From positions 1 to 64,000 of the forward strand of contig JAIXXF010000045.1 in the NCBI GenBank assembly GCA_027490925.1: a stretch of 64,000 nt of DNA, read 5' to 3'. How positions within the stretch are numbered: position 1 is the stretch's first letter; every line of letters begins with the position of its first letter. A program made the position numbers and the translations under genes. The DNA is from Comamonadaceae bacterium. Its GTDB lineage: Bacteria; Pseudomonadota; Gammaproteobacteria; Burkholderiales; Burkholderiaceae_C. Below the pieces are notes generated by a model. The model had not been told where the DNA came from. It did no database searches and saw nothing but the letters and a program-made list of their open reading frames with translations. Below are positions 18,503 through 26,680 of this stretch, in pieces.

Positions 18503-19441
18503 ATGCGCATTGACCAACTCCTTGTCGAGCGTGGCCTGGCTTCCTCCCGTTCCCAAGCCCAGCGCCTGATCGCCTCGGGTGTGCAATGGCGCGCCGGTGC
18601 GCCCGGCGTGGCGGTCTGGAAGCGGGCGGCCAAGAACGGCGACGACGTGCCCGGCACCGCCGAGTTGGCGTTGCTGGACCTGGCCGAGGCCCGCTACGTG
18701 TCCCGCGGTGGCCTCAAGCTCGAAGCCGCGCTGCGCGTCACAGGGCTGGAGGTGACCGATCGGGTGTGCCTGGACATCGGCCAGTCCACCGGCGGCTTCA
18801 CCGACTGCCTGCTACAGCAGGGCGCGGCCCGTGTGGTGGGGGTGGACGTGGGCAGCGGCCAATTGCACGACCGGCTGCGCAGCGACCCCCGGGTGGTGTG
18901 CGTGGAGCAATGCAATGCCCGCCACCTCGATGCTTCTGATTTGATAGCGGCTTGGCGTGGTTCGACGTGGGCCAGCGTCGAATCAGATGCCAACAACGCA
19001 CTGGCCACGAAGCAAATCGCCGAAAACGCAAAAAATGCGCCGAAAGGGGCTTGCGCCAGCGACAACGCCGACCACAGTGACCGCGACACTGCCCCAGAGG
19101 CCGCAGCCCCCTCAGACCCCGCCGGGTTCGACGGCACCGCCCCTTTCATCACCGGTGATCTGTCCTTCATTTCCCTCACGCTGGTGCTGCCTGCGCTGGT
19201 GCCCTTGCTGCAACCGGGCGGTGACCTGTTGATGCTCGTCAAGCCGCAGTTCGAACTGCAGCCGGGTCAGGTGGGCAAAGGCGGCATCGTGCGCGAGCCC
19301 GCGCTGTATGCGGTGGTGGAGCAGCGCCTGCGCGATGCGGTGGCCCGCTTGGGGCTGCGCGTGGTCGCATGGTTCGACTCCCCCATCGCCGGTGGCGACG
19401 GCAACCGCGAATTTTTCATCCACTGCAGGAAAGCGCCATGA
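18503..19441 (+). CDS. tlyA: TlyA-family rRNA 2'-O-methyltransferase with internal insertion
   Basis: A 312-aa protein: N-terminal S4 RNA-binding domain (MRIDQLLVERGLASSRSQAQRLI) and an RrmJ-type SAM methyltransferase domain (YVSRGGLKLEAAL, CLDIGQSTGGFTDCLL, GDLSFISL). The family 2'-O-methylates ribosomal RNA. TlyA proteins usually have 245-275 residues. Here about 65 low-complexity, Ala/Asp/Asn-rich residues (about 147-212) separate the NARHLDASD strand from the GDLSFISL strand. The insertion begins exactly at a copy of a dispersed repeat. SAM- and RNA-binding motifs are intact. The stop overlaps the metF start (ATGA). Being behind ahcY suggests control by the SAH riboswitch. Confidence 0.9.
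   Translation: MRIDQLLVERGLASSRSQAQRLIASGVQWRAGAPGVAVWKRAAKNGDDVPGTAELALLDLAEARYVSRGGLKLEAALRVTGLEVTDRVCLDIGQSTGGFTDCLLQQGAARVVGVDVGSGQLHDRLRSDPRVVCVEQCNARHLDASDLIAAWRGSTWASVESDANNALATKQIAENAKNAPKGACASDNADHSDRDTAPEAAAPSDPAGFDGTAPFITGDLSFISLTLVLPALVPLLQPGGDLLMLVKPQFELQPGQVGKGGIVREPALYAVVEQRLRDAVARLGLRVVAWFDSPIAGGDGNREFFIHCRKAP
18932..18948 (-). repeat. Dispersed AT-rich motif, copy B, inside tlyA
   Basis: On the minus strand this reads GCTATCAAATCAGAAGC, 15 of 17 bases identical to copy A. It marks the left edge of the extra coding segment in tlyA, so the repeat has been fixed in frame within a gene. Confidence 0.65.
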
Positions 19442-20277
19442 GTTCTTCCGACGCACTCCCCATCAGCCTCGAATTTTTCCCGCCCAAAACCCCCGAGGGC
19501 GTGGACAAGCTGCGCGCCGTGCGCCAGCAGCTTTACGCGCTCAAGCCCGAGTTTTGCTCGGTCACCTATGGCGCGGGCGGCTCCACCCAAGAGGGCACCT
19601 TCAGCACCGTGTCGGCCATCTTGGCCGAAGGGGTGCCTGCGGCGTCGCACTTTTCGTGCATCGGCGCCACCCGTGCCAGTGTGCGCGAGCAGCTCGCGCA
19701 GCTCAAAGGCATGGGCGTGAAGCGCCTGGTGGCCTTGCGCGGAGACTTGCCCAGCGGCTATGGCGCAGGGGGCGAGTTCCAGCACGCGAGCGATCTGGTG
19801 GCCTTCATCCGCGCCGAGACGGGCGACGATTTCCACATCGAGGTCGCGGCCTACCCCGAGGTCCATCCCCAGGCCAAGTCGCCCGACGCCGACCTGCAGG
19901 CCTATGCCGCCAAGGTCAAGGCCGGTGCGAATGGCGCGATCACCCAATACTTCTACAACACCGACGCTTACTTTCGCTTCGTAGACGACGCCTACAAGCT
20001 GGGCGTGGACGTGCCGGTGGTGCCCGGCATCATGCCCATCACCAACAGCACGCAGCTCATGCGTTTCTCGGACGCCTGCGGCGCCGAAATCCCACGCTGG
20101 ATCCGCGCCCGGCTGCAGAGCTACGCCGACGACAGCGCCTCCATCAAGGCCTTTGGCCTCGACGTGGTGACCGACCTGTGCGAGCAGCTGCGCAACGGCG
20201 GTGTGCCAGGGCTGCACTTCTACACCATGAACCAGAGCGCCGCGACGTTGGAAATCGGTGCGCGCCTGGGCCTGTGA
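19438..20277 (+). CDS. metF: 5,10-methylenetetrahydrofolate reductase
   Basis: A 279-aa flavoprotein of the MetF family that makes 5-methyl-THF, the methyl donor for methionine synthesis. Visible family features are ISLEFFPPKTPEG (N-terminal catalytic Glu), FCSVTYGAGGSTQEGT, LRGDLPSGYG and the C-terminal GLHFYTMNQSAATLEI. The start ATG 19438 overlaps the tlyA stop; the ORF upstream of it is tlyA in another frame. With ahcY and tlyA it forms a methyl-cycle operon behind the SAH riboswitch. Confidence 0.96.
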   Translation: MSSSDALPISLEFFPPKTPEGVDKLRAVRQQLYALKPEFCSVTYGAGGSTQEGTFSTVSAILAEGVPAASHFSCIGATRASVREQLAQLKGMGVKRLVALRGDLPSGYGAGGEFQHASDLVAFIRAETGDDFHIEVAAYPEVHPQAKSPDADLQAYAAKVKAGANGAITQYFYNTDAYFRFVDDAYKLGVDVPVVPGIMPITNSTQLMRFSDACGAEIPRWIRARLQSYADDSASIKAFGLDVVTDLCEQLRNGGVPGLHFYTMNQSAATLEIGARLGL

Positions 20278-20464
20278 CCCTGGCCCGCGCTGGGACCAAG
20301 GCGGCGCGGTGGCTTGGGCGGGCGGTTTGGCCTGCGCCTTTGACCTCCATCGGTCTGAGCTTGGGGTTGAACGGGCGCACCGGCAGGCTTGCGCCTGTTC
20401 CCCAGGCGACAGCGCTGGGCCCCGGGCGGGTCAGCCGCTGCGGCCGCCGCGCTATCATGCTGCG

Positions 20465-21190
20465 ATGCACAAAAAGCCTGCGGGCCTGCCATTGAGCCAC
20501 ACAGTCTTCGCCGCGCTGCTCGGCTTGTGCTTGTCGGTCACCGCCACAGTGGCCACGGCGGCAGACAGCCTTGCCGCCAATCCGGTGCCGACGGGGCAGA
20601 CAGTCCCGTCCGCCAAACCCACCTGCGGCACATCCGCGTCGGCGATCGGCTGGTCTGAGGCGACCGCTGCCGCGCGAACAGAATCCGCCTCTGGCGCGCG
20701 CGCCGAACCGGCTTGGCACACCTGGCACCAGGGATTGGCGTCGTGGTACGGCAAGGCGTTCCAGAACCTGCGCACCGCCAGCGGCGAGCGTTTCGACATG
20801 AACGAACTCACCGCCGCCCACCCCAGCCTGCCGTTTGGCACCCGCATCAAGGTGCGTAACCCAGACAACGGCCGCACGGTGGTGGTGCGGGTGAACGACC
20901 GGGGACCATTCACCGGCAACCGCAGCATTGACCTCAGCCGCGCTGCCGCCAGCGCACTGGGCTTGTTGCAGCGCGGGACCGGTCAGGTGGAAATGCTGCT
21001 GCTGAACGCGGGCTCGGCCTTGCCCAGCCTGCCACGCCCCAACCTCGCCCTGCCCAGTTTGGCGCTGCCCAACCTGTCTTTGCCCACCTTGTCGCTGCCC
21101 GGTGTGTCGTCACCACCGACGCCGGGCGCGCAGGGTCTGGTCGGGCCGTCCGGACCGCTGGCGTCGGTCAACGACTGCGTGGACCGCTGA
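20465..21190 (+). CDS. rlpA: RlpA-like septal ring lytic transglycosylase
   Basis: A 241-aa exported protein. After a signal peptide (residues 1-33, hydrophobic core VFAALLGLCLSVTATVATAA) comes a double-psi beta-barrel: QGLASWYGKAFQNLRTASGE, FDMNELTAAHPSLPFGT and VNDRGPFTGNRSIDLS, with the catalytic Asp of NDRGPF. The family cleaves denuded glycan strands at the septum. There is no SPOR domain; instead the C-terminus contains short LP-x-L repeats (LPSLALPNLSLPTLSLP). No lipobox cysteine is present, so it is probably periplasmic rather than a lipoprotein. Confidence 0.9.
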   Translation: MHKKPAGLPLSHTVFAALLGLCLSVTATVATAADSLAANPVPTGQTVPSAKPTCGTSASAIGWSEATAAARTESASGARAEPAWHTWHQGLASWYGKAFQNLRTASGERFDMNELTAAHPSLPFGTRIKVRNPDNGRTVVVRVNDRGPFTGNRSIDLSRAAASALGLLQRGTGQVEMLLLNAGSALPSLPRPNLALPSLALPNLSLPTLSLPGVSSPPTPGAQGLVGPSGPLASVNDCVDR

Positions 21191-21253
21191 GCCTGAGGGT
21201 CTTGGCGGGTCGCCGCCAGGCCGGGCATCCAGCGGCCGCGGCGGCGAAGGTGC

Positions 21254-21886
21254 TCACACCGGCCACACCACGCCGTTGTCGTTCAGGATCGCATCGAGCG
21301 GCATGTCGTGCGCCTCGGGCTCCAGGTCAGGCAAGAAGCCCTGTGTGAAGCCCAACCCCACAGTGAAGGGCTTGGGTTGCAGGGAGGACAGCGTGCGGTC
21401 GTAGAAGCCGCCGCCGTAGCCCAGCCGGTGACCGCCCGTGCCATAGCCCACGCAGGGCACGAACAACAGCGTGGGCACCACCACCTCGGTGTCTTTGGGT
21501 TTGGGAATGCCGTAAGCGTCTTCTTCCATCGGGCAGCCGGGGTACCAGGCGTGGAACACCAGCGTCTTGTGCACCTTGTTGACCACCGGCAAGCCAATCT
21601 TCAGCGGCGAGCGGCTGGCGATGGACTCGACCGCCAGGGGCTCATCGGGGCGGTTGGCGGCGGCACCGCCCAAGCCGACATGAAGGGCCCCGTCTTCTTG
21701 CCAGCGGTACAGGGCCGGCAACGGGTCAAACTCGCCCTTGATGGGCCAGTAGGCCCCGATCACGGTGTCGGGTCGACCGACCAGCCAAATGCGCAGCACT
21801 TGCTGCAGCTGGACTGACCGCTGAAGCCGGTCTGGCAGGTTCAACCGTTCCTCGATCAACTGCTTGCGAAGCGCTGCTTTGTCCAT
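21254..21886 (-). CDS. 5-formyltetrahydrofolate cyclo-ligase
   Basis: A 210-aa enzyme that converts 5-formyl-THF to methenyl-THF using ATP. The family end-motif GYGGGFYDRTL and the preceding PTLLFVPCVGYGTGGHRLGYG are clear, together with the N-terminal ALRKQLIEERLNL. The start ATG at 21886 is chosen: the long upstream extension of the frame is antisense to slt. Its start lies 9 bp from the start of the divergent slt gene. Confidence 0.93.
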   Translation of the reverse strand: MDKAALRKQLIEERLNLPDRLQRSVQLQQVLRIWLVGRPDTVIGAYWPIKGEFDPLPALYRWQEDGALHVGLGGAAANRPDEPLAVESIASRSPLKIGLPVVNKVHKTLVFHAWYPGCPMEEDAYGIPKPKDTEVVVPTLLFVPCVGYGTGGHRLGYGGGFYDRTLSSLQPKPFTVGLGFTQGFLPDLEPEAHDMPLDAILNDNGVVWPV

Positions 21887-21895
21887 AATCCGTCC

Positions 21896-24007
21896 ATGAT
21901 GCAGAAATTGATTGTGACACTGCTCGCCGCGGCGACGCTCACAGCGGGGGCACAGTCGCCAGCAGGGGTTGGCAAGGGCGACGAGGTGTTGCTGGAAATG
22001 GCCCAGGCCTTCAAGGTGTCCGATAGCGCCAAGCTGGGCCGCTTGTTGCCGCAGGCCAAAGGCCATCCCCTGGAGGTGTGGGCCGCGTATTGGGAACTGA
22101 AGGCTCGGCTCGGCACTGCCAGCGAGCGCGAGGTGCAGGACTTCATGGCCCGTTACGCCGGGACCTACCAAGAAGACCGGTTGCGCAATGACTGGCTGCT
22201 GCTGCTGGGCCAGCGCCGCCAATGGAGTGCGTTCGCTGCCGAGCTGCCCAACTTCCGGATGAACGACGACCGCGAGGTGCGCTGTTACGGTCTGCTGGTG
22301 GACCACCTGCGCCAAGGCCCTGCCGCCGCGCCCCACCTGGGCGAAGAAGTCCACCGGCTGTGGATGCAGCAACGCGACGCCGACGACGGCTGCCTGCACG
22401 CCGTCAGTGAATTGCTCGATGCCAAAAAAATTGCGCCGATCGACGTCTGGCGCAAAGCCCGGGTGATGATGGAGCAGAACCGGCCCCGGGTGGTGCGCAG
22501 CGCGGTGGAGTTGGTGGCGCCCGATGCGGCTCCCCAAGTGGCGGACATCGCCAACAACCCGGTCAAGTTCTTGGCCAGCCGCGCCGTCGCGCCGGGGCAG
22601 GTGCGCAAAGAGCTGGTGCTGCTTGCGGTGATCCGCGTCGCCACCACCGACCCCGACCAAGCCGCCTCGCTGTTGGACAACAAGTGGGGCCCATTGCTCA
22701 ACCACGAAGAGCGCCACTGGGGCTGGGGCGTGATTGGCAAACAGGCTGCCAACCGGCTCAGCCCCAACGCTTTGGGCTACTTTGCCAACGTGGCCCGGCT
22801 GGGCGACCTCACCGACGACATGCTCGGTTGGTACGCCCGCGCCGCATTGCGCGCTGGCAGCACGCCCAAGTGGCCACTGGTGCTGTCTGCCATTCAGGAG
22901 ATGGAGGCCGAGAGCCGCAACGACCCGACTTGGGTCTACTGGAAAGCCCGTGCGTTGCAGGCCCTCGCGCCCAGTGGTCGGCGGGCCGCTGCCCAATCGG
23001 TACAAGCCCAAGCCGACGCGGCCCTGGCGGCGCTCAATCAGGGGTCGGACGCCGCGAGCGAGCCAGTCAGCGCACCGAGCAAGCCGGAACACCAGGTGCT
23101 GTTCGAACGCATCGCAGGGGTGCGCGGCTTCTATGAACAGCTTGCGCTGGACGCGCTGGGCCGTAAAGTCACTGTGCCCGCCAAGCCCGCGCAGCTGACC
23201 GCTGAGGAACGCGCTGGCGCGGCGAAGAACCCCGGCCTGCAGCGCGCGCTGCACGCCATCGGCATTGGCCTGCGCAACGAAGGCGTGCGCGAGTGGAACT
23301 ACCACACCAACTTCGTCAACGCCAAAAACCAGCCCGGCGCGATGAGTGAGCGCGAGCTGCTGGCCGCCGCACAGCTGGCCTGCGACCGGCAGGTGTGGGA
23401 CCGGTGCATCAACACCAGCGAGCGCACCCGCAACGCCTTCGACGCCGACCAGCGCTTTCCCACGCCTTACCGCGACGCGGTGGTCAAGCGGTCCAAAGAC
23501 ATCAACCTCGACCCCGCTTACGTGTACGGCCTGATCCGCCAGGAAAGCCGCTTCATCACCGACGCCCGCTCCGGCGTTGGTGCGTCCGGCCTGATGCAAG
23601 TCATGCCCAAAACCGCGAGCTGGACCGCCAAGAAAATCGGTCTGACGGGCTTCACGCCCGACCAGATCACCGAGCGAGACACCAACATCGCGATCGGCAC
23701 CGGCTACCTCAAGCTGGTGCTGGACGACTTCGCTGGTTCGTTGCCGCTGGCCGCGGCCGCCTACAACGCTGGGCCCAGCCGTTCACGCAGCTGGCGCGGA
23801 CAGACCGGCGAACCGGTGTACGAGGCCGCCGTCTGGGCCGAGAACGTGCCCTTTTTCGAGACGCGCGACTACGTGAAAAAGGTGTTGGCCAACACCACGC
23901 TGTACGCCGCGGTGCTGACTGGCCAGCCGCAGTCCATCCGATCACGGCTTGGCACCGTGGGCCCCCGCGATGAGGCCCAGTCCGAGGTCAACCGCGACTT
24001 GCCCTGA
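21896..24007 (+). CDS. slt: Soluble lytic murein transglycosylase (Slt70 type)
   Basis: A 703-aa periplasmic enzyme that cleaves peptidoglycan glycan strands and leaves anhydromuramyl ends. A signal peptide (MMQKLIVTLLAAATLTAGAQ) leads into the long alpha-superhelical domain. The catalytic domain begins near residue 535 with YVYGLIRQESRFITDARSG (catalytic Glu in QES), then GLMQVMPKTA and AAAYNAGPSRSRSW. All family 1 transglycosylase motifs are intact. Two adjacent ATGs (21896, 21899) are possible starts. It is divergent from the cyclo-ligase gene with 9 bp between start codons. Confidence 0.94.
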   Translation: MMQKLIVTLLAAATLTAGAQSPAGVGKGDEVLLEMAQAFKVSDSAKLGRLLPQAKGHPLEVWAAYWELKARLGTASEREVQDFMARYAGTYQEDRLRNDWLLLLGQRRQWSAFAAELPNFRMNDDREVRCYGLLVDHLRQGPAAAPHLGEEVHRLWMQQRDADDGCLHAVSELLDAKKIAPIDVWRKARVMMEQNRPRVVRSAVELVAPDAAPQVADIANNPVKFLASRAVAPGQVRKELVLLAVIRVATTDPDQAASLLDNKWGPLLNHEERHWGWGVIGKQAANRLSPNALGYFANVARLGDLTDDMLGWYARAALRAGSTPKWPLVLSAIQEMEAESRNDPTWVYWKARALQALAPSGRRAAAQSVQAQADAALAALNQGSDAASEPVSAPSKPEHQVLFERIAGVRGFYEQLALDALGRKVTVPAKPAQLTAEERAGAAKNPGLQRALHAIGIGLRNEGVREWNYHTNFVNAKNQPGAMSERELLAAAQLACDRQVWDRCINTSERTRNAFDADQRFPTPYRDAVVKRSKDINLDPAYVYGLIRQESRFITDARSGVGASGLMQVMPKTASWTAKKIGLTGFTPDQITERDTNIAIGTGYLKLVLDDFAGSLPLAAAAYNAGPSRSRSWRGQTGEPVYEAAVWAENVPFFETRDYVKKVLANTTLYAAVLTGQPQSIRSRLGTVGPRDEAQSEVNRDLP

Positions 24008-24060
24008 CCCCCGCGCACGCTGTTTTTTTTACCCGACGATCGTCAGCCCAGACAGGATAT

Positions 24061-24079
24061 TTACTATTATTTAGATAGC
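24061..24079 (-). repeat. Dispersed AT-rich motif, divergent copy C
   Basis: On the minus strand this reads GCTATCTAAATAATAGTAA, a weaker match (about 11 of 17) to the other copies. It lies in the 165-bp gap after slt, in an AT-rich patch that also holds the run of 8 Ts at 24022-24029. Confidence 0.4.
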
Positions 24080-24172
24080 ATTAGATACCCTGGGAACAAG
24101 GGCTAAAAGCCAATTGGGCTGGTAATGGCCCCTGAGCGTCTTGGGCTGGCCGGTTCGGCGCAAAATGGGGTC

Positions 24173-25129
24173 ATGAACAACATCTTGCTCCTCGGTGGCA
24201 CCGGCTTCGTCGGCAGCCATGTGGCCGAAAAGCTGGCGCGCTGGCCATGCCGCGTGACGGTGCCCACGCGCCGTCGCGCCAACGCCCGTCACCTGCAAAC
24301 CCTCCCTTTGGTGGAGGTGGTCGAGGCCAATGTCCATGACGAGCAAATCCTGACCCAGCTGCTGCACGGCCACGACGCGGTGGTCAATCTGGTCGCCATC
24401 CTGCACGGTGACGCCGCGGCATTTCAGCAGGCCCACGTGACCTTGCCCACCACGCTGGGCCGCGCCTGCGCCGCCACTGGGGTGCGGCGTGTGGTGCACG
24501 TCAGTGCGCTGGGGGCCGACGCAAACGCGCCGTCCCTTTACCAACGCAGCAAGGCCGCTGGCGAGGCGGCGTTGCAGGCCGCCGATGTGGACCTCACCGT
24601 GCTGAGCCCCAGCGTCATCTTTGGCGCTGAGGACAAATTCCTTAACCTGTTCGCCCAGCTGCAGCGGGTGTTCCCGGTCATGCCGCTGGCGGGCAGCGCG
24701 ACGCGGTTCCAACCGGTGTGGGTGGAAGACGTGGCCGACGCGGTGCTGGCCTGCTTGAAGAATCCCGCCACCATGGGCCAAACCTACGAGGCGTGCGGGC
24801 CCGACGTGTTCACCCTGAAGGCGCTGGTGCAGCTCGCGGGTCGCGTGGGCGGTGTCCAAGGCGGGCGCGGGCGCCCGGTCTGGCCGTTGCCGCACTGGGC
24901 AGGCCATCTGCAGGCACTGTTGATGGAGTTGGCCCCTGGTCAGCCCTTGATGAGTCGGGACAACCTCGCCAGCATGGCCGTAGACAACGTCGCCAGCGGC
25001 ACCTGTCCCGGGCTGGAGGCCCTCGGCCTGCGACCTGAGTCCTTGCACGCGGTGGCGCCCACCTACCTCAACCGGCGCGGGCCGCGCAGCCGCTTGCTGG
25101 CGATGCGGCGCACCGCAGGCCGCTTTTAA
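24173..25129 (+). CDS. NAD(P)-binding atypical SDR, NDUFA9-like
   Basis: A 318-aa extended short-chain dehydrogenase-like protein. The N-terminal dinucleotide motif ILLLGGTGFVGSHVAEKL is intact. VVNLVAILHG, VHVSALGA and YQRSKAAGEAAL (the Y..K pair) follow at family positions. It resembles the complex I NDUFA9/atypical SDR group that is common in betaproteobacteria and binds NAD(P) without a known reaction. ATG 24173 starts right at the fold; the 16 upstream in-frame residues are unlikely. No operon partner is evident. Confidence 0.85.
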   Translation: MNNILLLGGTGFVGSHVAEKLARWPCRVTVPTRRRANARHLQTLPLVEVVEANVHDEQILTQLLHGHDAVVNLVAILHGDAAAFQQAHVTLPTTLGRACAATGVRRVVHVSALGADANAPSLYQRSKAAGEAALQAADVDLTVLSPSVIFGAEDKFLNLFAQLQRVFPVMPLAGSATRFQPVWVEDVADAVLACLKNPATMGQTYEACGPDVFTLKALVQLAGRVGGVQGGRGRPVWPLPHWAGHLQALLMELAPGQPLMSRDNLASMAVDNVASGTCPGLEALGLRPESLHAVAPTYLNRRGPRSRLLAMRRTAGRF

Positions 25130-25309
25130 GTCCTGCTGTGTCCCTGGCCTGGGCGGTCTAGCGGACGGGCAAGCAGCGGCGTGGGTTTGGGGTGAGCGAG
25201 GGGTGGGAGCGATTTGGTTCGGCGCCGCGGCAGCTTCGCGCCGTTGGGCGCACTGCTGATCCCTCACTGGGCCACGTGCTCGCCCAGTGCCTGGCGCCCG
25301 TCTGGCAGG

Positions 25310-25906
25310 TCATGGTTTGGATGTGGACCCGGCGGGGTGGCTGTCGGCGTAAAGTGCCACCGCGTGGGCCCGATTCACAGCACCGGTGCGCTCAAAAATG
25401 CGCTGCAAATAGGTTTTTACCGTGGACACCTTGATGCCCAACGCGGTTGAGATCTCGTCGTTGGACATGCCGCGGCACAGCAGCGCCAGCACCTCATGCT
25501 CGCGCTCGGTCAGCGCGGTGCGTGGGCGTTCTGGCCGGTAGCCCCATCGTTTGCCGGTGGTGTCCAGGCGCTGGCTCAACCAGCGTTGCACCTCCTCCAG
25601 CGGGTCGGCCGCACCCAATCCAATACCGACCCGGTGGGGCTGGACGCCATGCGCCTCGGCGGGGGGCGTGGGGGCGGGCTGTCCCGACAAGACCACCCAC
25701 GGCAGGTCACGCAAAACCGGCTGAGCCAGCCCGCCCGCGGTGCCTGCCCAGACCCGCCATGCCGCGTCGGACAGCAGCAGGGCGTCCAGCACCACTTCGG
25801 CTGGCAACGCCAAGTCCAGCGCGAGCACGTGGCTGGCGCGGAATTTCAGCCCCGACATCAAGGCGTCCAATTCCAGACGGTTGAAACCCACAAAACCCAC
25901 TCGCAT
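25310..25906 (-). CDS. LuxR/CsgD-like transcriptional regulator without phosphorylation site
   Basis: A 198-aa regulator with a C-terminal LuxR helix-turn-helix: ALTEREHEVLALLCRGMSND, EISTALGIKVSTVKTYLQRI. The N-terminal 110 residues look receiver-like in size and alternation, but no DD pair or obvious phospho-acceptor Asp in a receiver context is seen, as in CsgD/VpsT-type regulators. ATG 25906 is preferred; a GTG at 25954 would add 16 residues. The adjacent gene across an AT-rich spacer encodes a Leu/Gly-repeat protein, and a cluster of inverted repeats lies 90-160 bp upstream. It probably controls itself and that gene (inference). Confidence 0.85.
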   Translation of the reverse strand: MRVGFVGFNRLELDALMSGLKFRASHVLALDLALPAEVVLDALLLSDAAWRVWAGTAGGLAQPVLRDLPWVVLSGQPAPTPPAEAHGVQPHRVGIGLGAADPLEEVQRWLSQRLDTTGKRWGYRPERPRTALTEREHEVLALLCRGMSNDEISTALGIKVSTVKTYLQRIFERTGAVNRAHAVALYADSHPAGSTSKP

Positions 25907-26680
25907 TCCTGCTGCCCCCAAATGTTCAAGGTACCAAAGTATTCCAGATTGCACGCCGAATCAAATTCTTGAATGCTTTTTACCTTCGTTCTGTTCGAAT
26001 ATTGTGAAATATTCGACATATCTCACAAGTTTTAAAACTGGCGGGAGCTTTCGTTCATCGAAATTTCACGGTCCCTGCCGCTCTTAGCTCATGGGTGCAT
26101 TCAGTCACAGCGCATGGATCACCAGAAAAGGTTCGTGGCATGGGTGACAGTTCGGTCGCACTTGGCCCGCTACAGACCATCCACAGGCATGTCATCCACC
26201 ATCCGTGAACATTGACAACCCGTCTTGGCCCCGCTCGGCTCGGTGTTCTTGCGAACTCAGCGCTTTCGGCGGCAAATCAAGCCTTCGCCAGCGGTTTCGG
26301 GTGTCAAACTGCGGCGTAAAAGTAACCATCTGTCTTGAAAAACACGCACCGTGCGAGAAGGTTGTGCAAAGCGGTAATTTGTCACGTCACCGTGTGGGGT
26401 TAAAAAATTGGTATAAAAGTATTCATTAAATAGACGAATAGAATATAAATGAATGTTTATGTTTGAGTTCCATCGGCTTAAGCCAATAAGCGTCCACCAA
26501 AATCATTACATTCGAACCGGCGAATCACATTTCTATTACATCAATGGTGTTCAATGAAAACTTCTTGAGCCTATTTTCAGTCTTGATGGGGTATTTGGTT
26601 TTACCGCTTTGGTTCCCTAGAATTTGGTTCATCGCAGTACCGGACTGCGTTGTTTGTATCAAATCATTAAAGGGGTTTCC
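25907..26680. other. Gene-poor AT-rich spacer between regulator and Leu/Gly-repeat gene
   Basis: About 770 bp without a credible gene. A 74-codon frame at 26205-26429 has no ribosome site and no protein character. Base composition is strikingly AT-rich for this genome, especially 25970-26070 and 26400-26680. This suggests long, regulated promoters, possible nucleoid-protein silencing, or acquired DNA. The ribosome site AAAGGGG (26670-26676) precedes the ATG of the downstream gene. Confidence 0.7.
25995..26063. promoter_or_regulatory. Cluster of three inverted repeats, candidate operators
   Basis: Three symmetrical elements follow one another. First, a perfect 9-bp inverted repeat TCGAATATT/AATATTCGA around GTGA (25995-26016). 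Second, the perfect 12-bp palindrome AGTTTTAAAACT (26028-26039). Third, TTTCG/CGAAA around TTCAT (26049-26063). They lie 90-160 bp upstream of the regulator start and over 600 bp from the repeat-protein gene. They are probably binding sites for the regulator or another factor; the first could also be a hairpin in an mRNA leader. Confidence 0.55.

Noticed and set aside
21254-23599. Possible 781-aa fusion protein containing the cyclo-ligase
   Set aside because: The first 570 residues are antisense to slt; the real gene starts at 21886.
24008-24060. T8 run after slt as a terminator
   Set aside because: No convincing stem precedes the T-run at 24022-24029.
26205-26429. 74-codon open frame in the AT-rich spacer
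   Set aside because: No ribosome site, no domain or signal, and composition unlike coding DNA of this genome.
26400-26440. TATAAA/TTGGTA promoter-like patch before the repeat protein
   Set aside because: Spacing and hexamers do not fit a sigma-70 promoter well; in such AT-rich DNA chance matches are expected.
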